In this document: positions 34,465 through 42,774 of the stretch, one piece after another
Layout: each line of letters begins with the position of its first letter
Position numbering within the stretch: the stretch's first letter is position 1
NCBI GenBank assembly: GCA_002422395.1
Contig: DIUY01000021.1
Location: 62,001-126,000 of the forward strand
DNA length: 64,000 nt
Direction of reading: 5' to 3'
DNA from: Methylococcaceae bacterium UBA6146
Lineage (GTDB): Bacteria > Pseudomonadota > Gammaproteobacteria > Methylococcales > Methylomonadaceae
The notes under the pieces: model-generated
The model's database searches: none
What the model was told of the DNA's origin: nothing
What the model saw: only the letters and a program-made list of their open reading frames with translations
Program-made: the position numbers and the translations under genes

Positions 34465-34614
34465 ACCGAGTCGCGTAACGTCAGCCGCCATGCGGTCAAA
34501 CTGGCGATACATGCCAATAACCAGACCGACACAAACAGCATACTTTGGAAGATTTACATGCACATCTTTAAGAGTTGCTGTTATTGGCTCGCTTAGCGGA
34601 GGAAGTCCAAGCTT
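34459..34614 (-). pseudogene. Truncated integron-cassette gene, 3' end
   Basis: A 51-residue open end fragment without a start codon, ending VCVGLVIGMYRQFDRM-AADVTRLGA and stopping inside the attC inverse core. It is probably the last part of a small cassette protein with a hydrophobic segment. The family is not recognised. It shows the integron remnant read on the minus strand, toward the restriction-modification pair. Confidence 0.5.
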
Positions 34615-34886
34615 TTAAAAGTTTTAACGCCCACAGTCATGTGGTGTTGTGCCATGTATGTCTTCCTATGCCAAAACCTCTGCACTTCTAAGAAAATAAT
34701 GGGCGAAACAATTTTAGTGACAGGCTCCCGTCAGGGGGCATCGGTAAGCAATCAAAGGGTATTACCTTGTATTTGGGGTGCAGCGGCTTAATCAGGATAG
34801 GGTTTGAACAGGTACATTAGCCATTCTAAAGCAATTGTTGTAAATTTAATCGGAGACACCCAACAATCCTTAACAAGGTGATAACA
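34615..34886. other. Intergenic region, no gene seen
   Basis: About 270 bp upstream of the universal stress gene. Only short frames are present and no repeat or RNA gene was recognised. It probably holds the usp promoter. Confidence 0.5.
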
Positions 34887-35330
34887 ATGCAAGATTACCA
34901 ACATATTTTATTGGCGGTTGATTACTCCGATCATGGTGTCACCGTGGCCGGCAAAGCGCGGGCTTTGGCGGACAGCTATCAGGCGAAGCTCAGCATGATC
35001 CATGTCCTGGACAACATCCCCATGCCAGACACCAACTATGGTACAGTCATTCCGGTGGCTAAGAATTCCGGTTATGAGTTGCTGGAAGAAGAGAAAGCCC
35101 GGTTTATGCAATGGGGCAGGCAGCTGCGTGTTGAACCGGGCAACCGCTGGTTAATCTGGGGTGTGCCTAAGCAGGAGATTGTCCGCATTGCCGGACAGGA
35201 ACAGGTTGATTTGATTGTCTTAGGCTCACACGGGCGGCATGGCTGGGCATTGTTGCTAGGCTCCACCGCCAATAGCGTGTTGCATCATGCCCAGTGCGAC
35301 GTATTGGCGGTACGTTTGCAGGACAGCTAA
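34887..35330 (+). CDS. Universal stress protein, UspA family
   Basis: A 147-residue single-domain USP. The N-terminus YQHILLAVDYSDHG and the C-terminal nucleotide-binding loop LGSHGRHGWALLLGST, with the G-2x-G-9x-G-S/T pattern, indicate an ATP-binding member. The ATG at 34887 has AAGGTG about 8 nt upstream and is preferred to the GTG nine bases earlier. Such proteins help survival under starvation, oxidative or respiratory stress. The gene is followed by the exported-protein/cupredoxin/cyclase operon after 61 bp. Confidence 0.93.
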   Translation: MQDYQHILLAVDYSDHGVTVAGKARALADSYQAKLSMIHVLDNIPMPDTNYGTVIPVAKNSGYELLEEEKARFMQWGRQLRVEPGNRWLIWGVPKQEIVRIAGQEQVDLIVLGSHGRHGWALLLGSTANSVLHHAQCDVLAVRLQDS

Positions 35331-35391
35331 CCAGGTCAGGGCGCACAGCGGCCACTATTCCGGATTGCTCAGAAACTAAGGGGGAAACGCC

Positions 35392-36288
35392 ATGTTTAAA
35401 ACAGCACACGCTGTTGGCATCACTGTCTGTTCACTGCTCGCCTTATTTGACTGCCCCACCGCACAGGCCGAGTGGGTCGAGTGGTTGATTGACAGCCGTG
35501 TGTCAGGGCAGTTTGACAGTAATATCAACCATTCCCTGTTTGCCGCGCAACAACGTCAGGACGGTATCGGCAAAATCGCCTTATCGGCGGGCAGGGCTTA
35601 TCAATTGGACGATTATTCAAGGGCTTACATTACCGCTGAATGGCAAGGGGAAAGCCATGCCGATTATTGGCGGCTTAACCAACATAGTGTTGGCGGCAAA
35701 GCTGTGTTGGCCCATAAATTCGGGTTGGGCTGGCAAGCGCCGGTCTTGCAGATGGATCTGGCAGGCGGGGAAATTTATTCTGAAAGCCAGTTGCGCTCAG
35801 GCGGGCAAATAACGGCCGGCTTGCAGCTGTCGTCGTGGTGCAATGATTTTTTGCAGGGTTTTATCGGCTACCATTTTGATGACCGCAATGGCCCGAACGC
35901 CAATAATCCGCTTTCAAACCAGCCCAATTCGGTTTTTGCCCTGCAAGGCCACACGGTGGAAATAGGTAACTTCATCGTCGTCAATGACTATTGGCAAGTG
36001 AATGTCAGCTACAGCCATCGCTTCGGTGATGTTGTCAGCAACAACTTGCCGTCCAGCCTGCCTGCATCGGCATTAAGCAAAGTGAGCGAGGTGGCGCGGG
36101 ACGATGCGTTTCCAGGATGGGTTTACCGCGCCCAGGGCAATACGCACCGCGTCAACGCGGGGGTAAGTTACGCATTGTTTGGGGGGCATGTGGCAACGGC
36201 GTTAAATTACAGTTACATAGACACGCAAGCGCTAGGGCTTGGTTATCAAAGCCATCAGATCCAACTTAGTGTCAACACCAGTTATTGA
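35392..36288 (+). CDS. Exported, probable outer-membrane beta-barrel protein
   Basis: A 298-residue protein with a signal peptide ending AQA-EWVEW. The rest is rich in alternating aromatic/polar strands (YITAEWQGESHADYWRLNQH, YWQVNVSYSHRFGDVV) and ends in QIQLSVNTSY with a terminal aromatic residue. These traits fit an outer-membrane beta-barrel. No family is recognised. It is the first gene of a tight three-gene plus-strand unit with a cupredoxin-like protein (12 bp gap) and a membrane adenylate cyclase, which suggests a shared envelope-sensing role (inference). Confidence 0.6.
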   Translation: MFKTAHAVGITVCSLLALFDCPTAQAEWVEWLIDSRVSGQFDSNINHSLFAAQQRQDGIGKIALSAGRAYQLDDYSRAYITAEWQGESHADYWRLNQHSVGGKAVLAHKFGLGWQAPVLQMDLAGGEIYSESQLRSGGQITAGLQLSSWCNDFLQGFIGYHFDDRNGPNANNPLSNQPNSVFALQGHTVEIGNFIVVNDYWQVNVSYSHRFGDVVSNNLPSSLPASALSKVSEVARDDAFPGWVYRAQGNTHRVNAGVSYALFGGHVATALNYSYIDTQALGLGYQSHQIQLSVNTSY

Positions 36289-36300
36289 GGCGGCTTAACC

Positions 36301-36951
36301 ATGAACAGCAAAATGCTCGTATTGCTTGCCGGATTAGCGTTAAGCATGGCCCATGCCGAAACCATTACTGTGCAAGTGCTTGATAGCGAAGGCGGGCCGG
36401 TTGCCGATGCCGCCGTTTACGCCAAGCCGGTCGCCGCAATGGCGGCACAAGCCAAACCACAACCCATCATCATCGACCAAATTGACAAGGAATTCATCAA
36501 ACACCTGACGGTTGTCCAAACAGGCACGGCGGTGTCGTTCCCTAATCACGACAAGATCCGCCATCATGTCTATTCTTTTTCGGCGGCTAAGGTGTTTGAA
36601 TTGCCCCTGTACGCAGGTATCCCACCTGAACCCGTGGTGTTCGATAAGGTCGGCGCAGTTGCCTTGGGCTGTAATATCCATGATTGGATGTCAGCGTATA
36701 TTTATGTTGTGGACAGCCCCTATTTTGCCGTGACCGATCAGGCGGGTAGGGCGCAGCTTAATGTGCCGGCTAGTGGCGGCTATGTTATTGGCGCTTGGCA
36801 TCGGCACCTGAAAGGCTTACAGCCAAGGCAACCTAAAATTAATGTGGCGGCGGGCGGCACTGCCGAATTGGCGCTGACCATGCAGTTAAAACGCAAGTCC
36901 CGGCCCATCCGTTTGCCGGCCGGATCAGGTTTGGCAATTGGCTACCGTTAA
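36301..36951 (+). CDS. Periplasmic cupredoxin-like protein ('methylamine utilization protein' family)
   Basis: A 216-residue exported protein (signal peptide LVLLAGLALSMAHA) with an Ig-like N-terminal segment and a cupredoxin-type region. Plausible type I copper ligands are His in FPNHDKIRHHVYSFS, Cys and His in LGCNIHDWM, and the following Met. Database entries of this type are often labelled methylamine utilization protein, but there are no other mau genes here, so that role is not supported. The gene overlaps the cyclase gene by 14 bp. A copper- or redox-sensing or electron-transfer role is possible. Confidence 0.72.
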   Translation: MNSKMLVLLAGLALSMAHAETITVQVLDSEGGPVADAAVYAKPVAAMAAQAKPQPIIIDQIDKEFIKHLTVVQTGTAVSFPNHDKIRHHVYSFSAAKVFELPLYAGIPPEPVVFDKVGAVALGCNIHDWMSAYIYVVDSPYFAVTDQAGRAQLNVPASGGYVIGAWHRHLKGLQPRQPKINVAAGGTAELALTMQLKRKSRPIRLPAGSGLAIGYR

Positions 36952-38848
36952 TCGGCTTGGGCGGTTCAAACGCTTCCGCAGCCGCTTGTTGGTTTATGTC
37001 ATCGGCTTATTGCTGTTGGTGTTGGCGGGGGTGTTTGGCGTGGTCAACCATGTGTTCAGGCAAAACACCGAAGCGAGCATCCGCCATGAATTATGGGTGA
37101 CCGAGCAGGTGTTTTTGCGGCTATTGACGGAACGTAGCCAGCAATTAAGCCAACAAGCCACTGCGTTGGCGAGCGACTTTGCTTTTAAGCGGGTCATCGC
37201 CACGCAAGATAAGGCGACCATCACATCGGCGCTAATGAATTTAAGCGCCCGTATCCGCGCCGATGCCGCATTTTTGGTGTCAACGGATTATGAAATAATG
37301 GCCGATAGCCTGGATATCCAAGCCACCGGACAAGCATTTTTCGCCGCCGCATTGCTTGACCAAGCCGAAGCCGAAGGCACAGCATCACGTTTGATGTTAG
37401 TCAACGGGATGCCCTACCAATTGATTGCCGTGCCGGTACTGGCCCCTGAACCTATTGCTTGGCTTTGTCTGGGGTTTGTGGTTGACCAGTCGGTGTTGGC
37501 GCAGTTGAAGCAATTGACCCAAGTGGAAATTAGCCTGTTAAGCGAGCAAAACGGTGCTTTACAGCGGCATGCTTCAACTTTGGGCAATCTCAGCCCACAG
37601 CAGCCGCTGTACCAAACTGATGCCGACGGTTTTTTTTGGCATGATGATAACGGCATGTATTTAAGCCGGTTGGTGACGTTGGAACAGCAACCCACCGGTA
37701 AGCTGGTCGCGCTCATCGAACGTTCTTGGCCTAAAGCGTTGGAAAACTTTTACCGGTTACAATGGCTGTTGCTGGTGATAGCCTTGTTCAGCATTGGCCT
37801 TGCCAGTCTGGCCGCCGCATGGCTGGCCAAAACAGTCAGCAAACCGGTGCAAACGTTGGCAAAAGGGGTGCAGGCGATAGGGCAGGGCGATTACCATTAT
37901 CAAGTGGCCATTGATAGCCAAGATGAAATAGGCAAACTCGGTGTCGCTTTTAATGCGATGGGTACGCAGCTATTGGAAAAAGAAAAAATCCGCACGCTGT
38001 TGGGCAAGGTCGCTTCCCCCGCCGTGGTGCATGAACTGCTCACTAATGAGGTGGTGTTAGGTGGTGAAACCCGTGAGATCACGGCACTATTCACCGATTT
38101 GGCCGGTTTCACGAGCATTGCCGAAGCCATGCCACCACACGAATTGGTGGCTCTGCTCAATGATTATCTGACCCATATGAGCGGCGCCATCAGTGACCAT
38201 TCGGGGGTATTGGACAAATTTATCGGCGATGCCATCGTTGCTTTTTGGGGTGCGCCAGTGACCGATAGCGACCATGCTTGGCGGGCGGTTTCTTGTGCCT
38301 TGGCGATGCAGCGCAGGTTACGGCAGTTGCGCGGCGATTGGCGGCGGCGCGGGTTGCCGCCGCTTACCATGCGGGTCGGCATCAATACCGGATCGGCGGT
38401 GGTCGGCAATATCGGTTCCCTTGACCGATTGGATTACACGATGATTGGCGACACCGTCAATCTGGCGGCGCGTCTTGAGGGCGCTAACAAATATTACGGC
38501 AGCGAGATTTTGATTTCAGAACACACCTATCGGCAGGTCAATAGCCTATTTGCCTGCCGTGAGCTGGATAAGGTGCGGGTGCAAGGCAAACAGCAGTCGG
38601 TGACGGTTTATGAGGTTATCACTGAGCATGACCAGTTATCGTCGGAACAACAGCAGTTTTGCCGACACTTTGGCGATGCCTTGGCGGCCTTCCGCCAGCA
38701 ACAGTTCCAACCAGCGCAGGACTTGTTCACCAGCTTGTTTGCGGCTCACCAAGATGCCGCCAGTGCGTTGTATTTGCAACGGCTGAAAGTCTTGGCAACG
38801 CAGCCCAACACGGCAAATTTTGATGGCGTTTATGACTTGCTCAAGTAG
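36938..38848 (+). CDS. Membrane sensor adenylate cyclase (class III)
   Basis: A 636-residue signalling protein. Transmembrane helix 1 (LLVYVIGLLLLVLAGVFGVV) is followed by a periplasmic sensor of about 235 residues, helix 2 (LLLVIALFSIGLASLAAAWL), a HAMP linker and a class III cyclase domain from about residue 384. Catalytic features are FTDLAGFTSI and DKFIGDAIVAFWG (metal Asps and the adenine-selecting Lys). RLDYTMIGDTVNLAARLE supplies Asp, Asn and Arg. It is therefore expected to make cAMP. The start is TTG at 36938, overlapping the cupredoxin gene by 14 bp. The stop codon lies inside a REP-like palindrome. Confidence 0.9.
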   Translation: MATVNRLGRFKRFRSRLLVYVIGLLLLVLAGVFGVVNHVFRQNTEASIRHELWVTEQVFLRLLTERSQQLSQQATALASDFAFKRVIATQDKATITSALMNLSARIRADAAFLVSTDYEIMADSLDIQATGQAFFAAALLDQAEAEGTASRLMLVNGMPYQLIAVPVLAPEPIAWLCLGFVVDQSVLAQLKQLTQVEISLLSEQNGALQRHASTLGNLSPQQPLYQTDADGFFWHDDNGMYLSRLVTLEQQPTGKLVALIERSWPKALENFYRLQWLLLVIALFSIGLASLAAAWLAKTVSKPVQTLAKGVQAIGQGDYHYQVAIDSQDEIGKLGVAFNAMGTQLLEKEKIRTLLGKVASPAVVHELLTNEVVLGGETREITALFTDLAGFTSIAEAMPPHELVALLNDYLTHMSGAISDHSGVLDKFIGDAIVAFWGAPVTDSDHAWRAVSCALAMQRRLRQLRGDWRRRGLPPLTMRVGINTGSAVVGNIGSLDRLDYTMIGDTVNLAARLEGANKYYGSEILISEHTYRQVNSLFACRELDKVRVQGKQQSVTVYEVITEHDQLSSEQQQFCRHFGDALAAFRQQQFQPAQDLFTSLFAAHQDAASALYLQRLKVLATQPNTANFDGVYDLLK

Positions 38849-38872
38849 AGATGCAAGATTTTGCGTCTCTAC
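38845..38872. repeat. 28-bp REP-like palindrome (left copy)
   Basis: GTAGAGATGCAAGA-TTTTGCGTCTCTAC forms a near-perfect hairpin. It differs by one base from the copy at 39344-39371 and has the same orientation. It overlaps the stop codon of the cyclase gene. The two copies bracket the transposase and reverse-transcriptase fragments. Confidence 0.85.
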
Positions 38873-38879
38873 GCTTCTG

Positions 38880-39080
38880 TTATTTGCAATGCACTGATTG
38901 CGCCTTAACGCCCAAATCCTTAAATTTGTCCGCCGCCACCGCTTGCCGTTGTTGTTTGCCGCGCCGCGCTTGGCGGTAGGCTTGCAGCAGATTGTCAAAA
39001 CGGACAATGTCCTGCCATAAATGCCCTAAGTGTTTCGGCATGAGTTTAGCCATCCGCCAATTTATGGTTTTTTTATCCAT
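38880..39080 (-). pseudogene. Fragment of a reverse transcriptase N-terminus
   Basis: A 66-codon frame whose segment LGHLWQDIVRFDNLLQAYRQ and following ARRGKQQR matches, from memory, the start of bacterial RNA-directed DNA polymerases of the diversity-generating or unassigned group (pattern LW-x-I-x-FDNLL-x-AY-x-ARRGK). The similarity stops after about 45 residues, and no RT palm domain (YxDD) follows. It is a truncated relic. Alternatives are chance resemblance or a small unrelated ORF. Confidence 0.5.
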
Positions 39081-39109
39081 GGGCGATAACGCGCATTCTG
39101 CCGATGAAT

Positions 39110-39331
39110 TTATAGGTGGTATTTATCTTCATGCCATTTCAGTGGGTTAGTTTGAATATATTCGGCAATTTTGAGATAAGAGGCTTCATTACGGATGATG
39201 TGGTCATAAAAACGCGGTTGCCAGGCAAAGTTTGGTTACATGTGCTTGGCCTGTTTGGTCACGCCTATTTTATAACCGCGAATGATGGAGGCCAGGTTTT
39301 TTGATTGCGGGCCAAATTGGTTTTGTGGTGT
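39110..39331 (-). pseudogene. RAYT/IS200-like transposase fragment
   Basis: A minus-strand frame reading NQFGPQSKNLASIIRGYKIG, a stop codon at 39236-39238, then FAWQPRFYDHIIRNEASYLK and IAEYIQTNPLKWHEDKY. This is the C-terminal half of REP-associated tyrosine transposases (Y1_Tnp family). The N-terminal His motif and the catalytic domain start are missing. The internal stop and truncation make it a pseudogene. The neighbouring palindromes are the expected substrates of such enzymes. Confidence 0.85.
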
Positions 39332-39343
39332 CGTTGGGGGGGG

Positions 39344-39371
39344 GTAGAGACGCAAGATTTTGCGTCTCTAC
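39344..39371. repeat. 28-bp REP-like palindrome (right copy)
   Basis: Same sequence as the copy at 38845-38872 except C instead of T at one position, in the same orientation. It is preceded by a run of nine G residues and lies 30 bp from the maeB stop. Confidence 0.85.
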
Positions 39372-39401
39372 AAATATCCCGCAGCTTCATACGGCTGTTT
39401 G

Positions 39402-41723
39402 CTAAACCTGCCTTTCCTGCAAAATTCCGTCCACCACGCACAACGCGGTCATGTTCACAATACGGCGCACGGTTGCCGATTCGGTCAAAACATGCACGGG
39501 TTGGGCGCAGCCGAGCAAGACTGGGCCTATCGCAATGCCGTTGCCGGCGGCGGTCTTCAGCAGATTGTAGGCGATATTGGCGGCGTCTATGGTGGGTGCA
39601 ACCAACAAGTTGGCGCTGCCGGTCAGTGGGGTGTCGGGCATTGCTTTTTTCAGCATGGCAAAATCGAGCGCGGTGTCGCCGTGCATTTCGCCATCGACTT
39701 CCAGCTCCGGTGCGAGTTGCCGAATGATAGCCAGTGTGGTACGCATTTTTTGCGCGGATTCGCTATTGCTGGTGCCAAAATTAGAGTGTGACAGCAGGGC
39801 AACACGCGGCACCATACCAAAATGGCGCATTTGTGCGGCGGCCATCAGGGTGATTTCAGCCAGTTGTCCGGCGGTTGGGTTTTCATTGATATGGGTGTCA
39901 ACGAGCACAATCTGCCGGTCTGGCAGCACCAGATAATTCATCGCGGCATAGACATTGACCCCTGCGCGTTTGCCCAGCACTTGGTCGATGTAATGCAAAT
40001 GCAGGGGGGGCGTGCCGAACGTGCCGCAAATCATGCCGTCGGCATAGTCTTTGTGCATGAGCATGGCGCCAATCAGAGTGGGGCGGCGGCGCATTTCCAG
40101 CTTGGCGTATTGTTCCGTGACGCCTTTGCGGCCGGTCATATTGAGATAAGTTTGCCAAAAGTCACGGTAACGCTCATCAAACTCTGGGTTGACGATCTGA
40201 AAATCAACGCCCATCTTGAGCCGTAAACCCAGTTTTTCGATGCGGTATTGCACAACCGCTGGCCGGCCAATCAAGGTTGGCGCGGCAAGGTTTTCATCAA
40301 CGACAATTTGCACGGCCCGCAACACCCGCTCGTCCTCGCCTTCGGCAAAGACAATCCGTTTTTCAGTGGTGTCGGCCTTTCTGGCATGTTCAAAAATAGG
40401 CTTCATCAGCGAGCCGCTGCGATAGACGAATTGTTGCAGGCGTTCGGTATAAGCCTGCATGTCCTCAACCGGATGCGTGGCAACCCCAGACTCCATCGCT
40501 GCTTTGGCGACGGCGGGCGGAATTTGGATCATCAGGCGCGGATCAAACGGCATGGGGATCAGGTAATCGGGGCCGAACGACAATTGGTTGGCGTCCAGTG
40601 TGCTGGCGAGCACGTCCGATTGTTCGGCCTGCGCCAATCCGGCAATCGCATGGACAGCGGCAATTTCCATTGTCCGGGTAATGGTCGTTGCGCCGCAATC
40701 TAGCGCACCACGGAAAATGTAGGGAAAACACAGCGCGTTATTGACTTGGTTGGGGTAATCGGAGCGGCCTGTGGCAATTATGGCGTCGGTGCGCACCGCT
40801 TTGACATCTTCGGGCAAAATTTCTGGCGTGGGGTTGGCCAGTGCCAAAATCAATGGCTGGTCTGCCATCGTTTTGACCATTTCCTGTTTTAGCACACCGC
40901 CTGCGGACAAACCCAAAAAAATATCTGCGCCAGGTATCACGTCCGCTAAGATGCGGGCATCGGTGGCTTGGGCAAAACGGGCTTTATTGGCGTCCATCAA
41001 TTCTTTGCGGCCTTTGTAGACCACGCCAATATGATCGGTGACATAAATATTCTCGACCGGAAACCCTAGGCAAACCAGCAAGTCCAAACAAGCCAGTGCC
41101 GCCGCACCGGCCCCGGAAACAACCAATTTGCACTGGCTAATGTCTTTGCCGACTATTTTTAGGCCGTTCAGAATCGCCGCACCGACAATAATGGCGGTAC
41201 CGTGCTGGTCGTCATGGAACACTGGGATATTCATCCGTTCGCGCAACTTGCGCTCGATGTAAAAGCATTCCGGCGCTTTGATGTCTTCCAGGTTGATGCC
41301 GCCAAACGTGGGCTCCAGTGCAGCGATAATGTCGCACAGTTTGTCGGGGTCAGATTCGTTGATCTCGATGTCGAACACGTCGATACCCGCGAACTTTTTA
41401 AACAACACGCCTTTGCCTTCCATAACAGGCTTAGCCGCTAACGGGCCAATATTGCCCAAGCCCAACACGGCGGTGCCATTGGTGATGACTGCGACCAGAT
41501 TGCCCCGCGCCGTGTATTTAAAGACATTGGCAGGATCGGCGGCGATTTCCTCGCAGGCGGCGGCAACGCCTGGCGAATACGCCAATGCCAAGTCTTGCTG
41601 GTTAGCCAGTTGTTTGGTTGGCGTGACGCTGATTTTGCCCGGGCTAGGGAATTCGTGGTATTCCAGGGCCGCTAACCGTAATTGGTTACGGAGTTCTTCT
41701 TTTGATGTGTCGGGGGAATTCAT
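39402..41723 (-). CDS. maeB: NADP-dependent malic enzyme MaeB with phosphotransacetylase-like domain
   Basis: A two-domain 773-residue malic enzyme from the ATG at 41723. Residues 1-430 are the malic enzyme part (DLALAYSPGVAAACEEIAAD, NGTAVLGLGNIGPLAAKPVM, VFHDDQHGTAIIVGAAIL, SGAGAAALACLDL). The rest resembles phosphotransacetylase (FAEGEDERVLRAVQIV, DTALDFAMLKKAMPDTPLTG), which senses acetyl-CoA but is catalytically inactive in known MaeB proteins. It decarboxylates malate to pyruvate with NADPH. The open frame starts further upstream, but the extra 61 codons lack similarity. Confidence 0.96.
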   Translation of the reverse strand: MNSPDTSKEELRNQLRLAALEYHEFPSPGKISVTPTKQLANQQDLALAYSPGVAAACEEIAADPANVFKYTARGNLVAVITNGTAVLGLGNIGPLAAKPVMEGKGVLFKKFAGIDVFDIEINESDPDKLCDIIAALEPTFGGINLEDIKAPECFYIERKLRERMNIPVFHDDQHGTAIIVGAAILNGLKIVGKDISQCKLVVSGAGAAALACLDLLVCLGFPVENIYVTDHIGVVYKGRKELMDANKARFAQATDARILADVIPGADIFLGLSAGGVLKQEMVKTMADQPLILALANPTPEILPEDVKAVRTDAIIATGRSDYPNQVNNALCFPYIFRGALDCGATTITRTMEIAAVHAIAGLAQAEQSDVLASTLDANQLSFGPDYLIPMPFDPRLMIQIPPAVAKAAMESGVATHPVEDMQAYTERLQQFVYRSGSLMKPIFEHARKADTTEKRIVFAEGEDERVLRAVQIVVDENLAAPTLIGRPAVVQYRIEKLGLRLKMGVDFQIVNPEFDERYRDFWQTYLNMTGRKGVTEQYAKLEMRRRPTLIGAMLMHKDYADGMICGTFGTPPLHLHYIDQVLGKRAGVNVYAAMNYLVLPDRQIVLVDTHINENPTAGQLAEITLMAAAQMRHFGMVPRVALLSHSNFGTSNSESAQKMRTTLAIIRQLAPELEVDGEMHGDTALDFAMLKKAMPDTPLTGSANLLVAPTIDAANIAYNLLKTAAGNGIAIGPVLLGCAQPVHVLTESATVRRIVNMTALCVVDGILQERQV

Positions 41724-41796
41724 GTAGGAGGACATCCTTTTTGCAAATAGAACACGACCTAAGCCGTTGTTGTCATTTTCTGGCTGGTGTGGGTAG

Positions 41797-42420
41797 TCAA
41801 TTGCCCTCCAGGTAATTGTTGTCTTCTGAAGAGTCAGGCTCTGCCAGGGTTGCTTGGCAACCTGTTTGATAGAAGGCAAGCGAGGGGGGGAATGCCGTGA
41901 CTTCAACAGTCAGTGTGGTTTCTGTTTTAAACGCATCGAGCGCATCTGCGGCGGCGCGGCGAAAGTTATCCGCCAACTGCCGGGCCAGTTTTTGTTGTGC
42001 GGCATCCTCGCCGAGTGCAAAAGGGTCTTTGGCCAGATTCATGGTGTTGACGGCGTGCTGTAAAGCGTGTTCTGAAAATATTTGGATTTTGGCTTCGAAC
42101 TCAGTGAAAACTTTTGCGCCCTTTTCCCGTTTAATGCGTTCTATATCAGCGGGGTTGGCATACACAAGAAAGATGCCTTTTGCGCCTTCAAGCTCATTTT
42201 TACACGCCGCACCGTCCATTATTCTGACCAGATTCAAGGTCTTGCCGTCCTTGGTCATTTGCATCGGCGGATTTTGGCCTGATACGGAAGGCAATTTATT
42301 GGCTATGGGCGGCGTTGTGGCCAATGCCTCTTGCTTGACGTTTTGGTTTGAACATGCAGCCAAAAGCATCAGCATCATACTGGTCAATATTTTCATGCTT
42401 ATTTTCATGCTTATTTTCAT
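41797..42420 (-). CDS. Putative lipoprotein with repeated MKIS start
   Basis: A protein of about 200 residues with a lipobox LMLLAAC. The start region is a tandem 12-bp repeat giving MKIS-MKIS-MKIL, so three ATG codons in frame could each initiate; the last (MKILTSMM) leaves a normal signal peptide. The mature part has no recognised family. It contains CKNELEGAKGIFLVYANPAD, then a long helix, and a late cysteine in YQTGCQATL. It is 73 bp upstream of maeB on the same strand and might be co-transcribed. Confidence 0.65.
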   Translation of the reverse strand: MKISMKISMKILTSMMLMLLAACSNQNVKQEALATTPPIANKLPSVSGQNPPMQMTKDGKTLNLVRIMDGAACKNELEGAKGIFLVYANPADIERIKREKGAKVFTEFEAKIQIFSEHALQHAVNTMNLAKDPFALGEDAAQQKLARQLADNFRRAAADALDAFKTETTLTVEVTAFPPSLAFYQTGCQATLAEPDSSEDNNYLEGN

Positions 42421-42576
42421 AGTGAAGGCCTGTAACGGGATAATAGGAGTCAGTTAGCGTATTATAATCATAAAGAAGGCAATGCCTGTATTGACACTCA
42501 CCCTAGGTTATACTGATGACAATGAAAAAGCGTTCAATACCCGTTAAGGCCCTGTTTGGCCAGACGAAAATTTATG

Positions 42577-42669
42577 GGTAGTGGTAAACATCCAAATGCT
42601 TGAGTGGCAGCGGAGGCAAAAAACATGTTTTTTGCTTCCAAAATATTATTACCATTTTTACCTTCAACC
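42577..42669. mobile_element. MITE, GGTAGTG-end family (copy B, perfect target duplication)
   Basis: A 93-bp element beginning GGTAGTGGTAAACATCC and ending TTTTTACCTTCAACC, with the central palindrome AAAAAACATGTTTTTT. It is flanked on both sides by exactly the same octamer, AATTTATG (42569-42576 and 42670-42677). This defines both element ends and an 8-bp target duplication. It lies in the 354-bp gap before hypA. Confidence 0.92.
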
Positions 42670-42774
42670 AATTTATGAAAGAAAAAGTGTATTTCCGCAC
42701 ACTTAGATTGTGCGCCCATGCGTTGGCCTTGGCGGCTACCGTTAACCGTTTGTTGCCGTTAGAGGAATGTACGC

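Noticed and set aside
31091..39080. A diversity-generating retroelement formed by the DUF1566 gene and the RT fragment
   Set aside because: The two are about 8 kb apart, the RT is only a stub, and I saw no template/variable repeat pair with adenine-specific differences.
41724..41906. Longer N-terminus for the malic enzyme
   Set aside because: The additional 61 residues have no similarity to MaeB and run into the upstream lipoprotein gene.
42494..42515. Promoter for hypA with TTGACA and TATACT
   Set aside because: The spacer is only about 13 nt, too short for a sigma-70 promoter, and a MITE lies between it and hypA.
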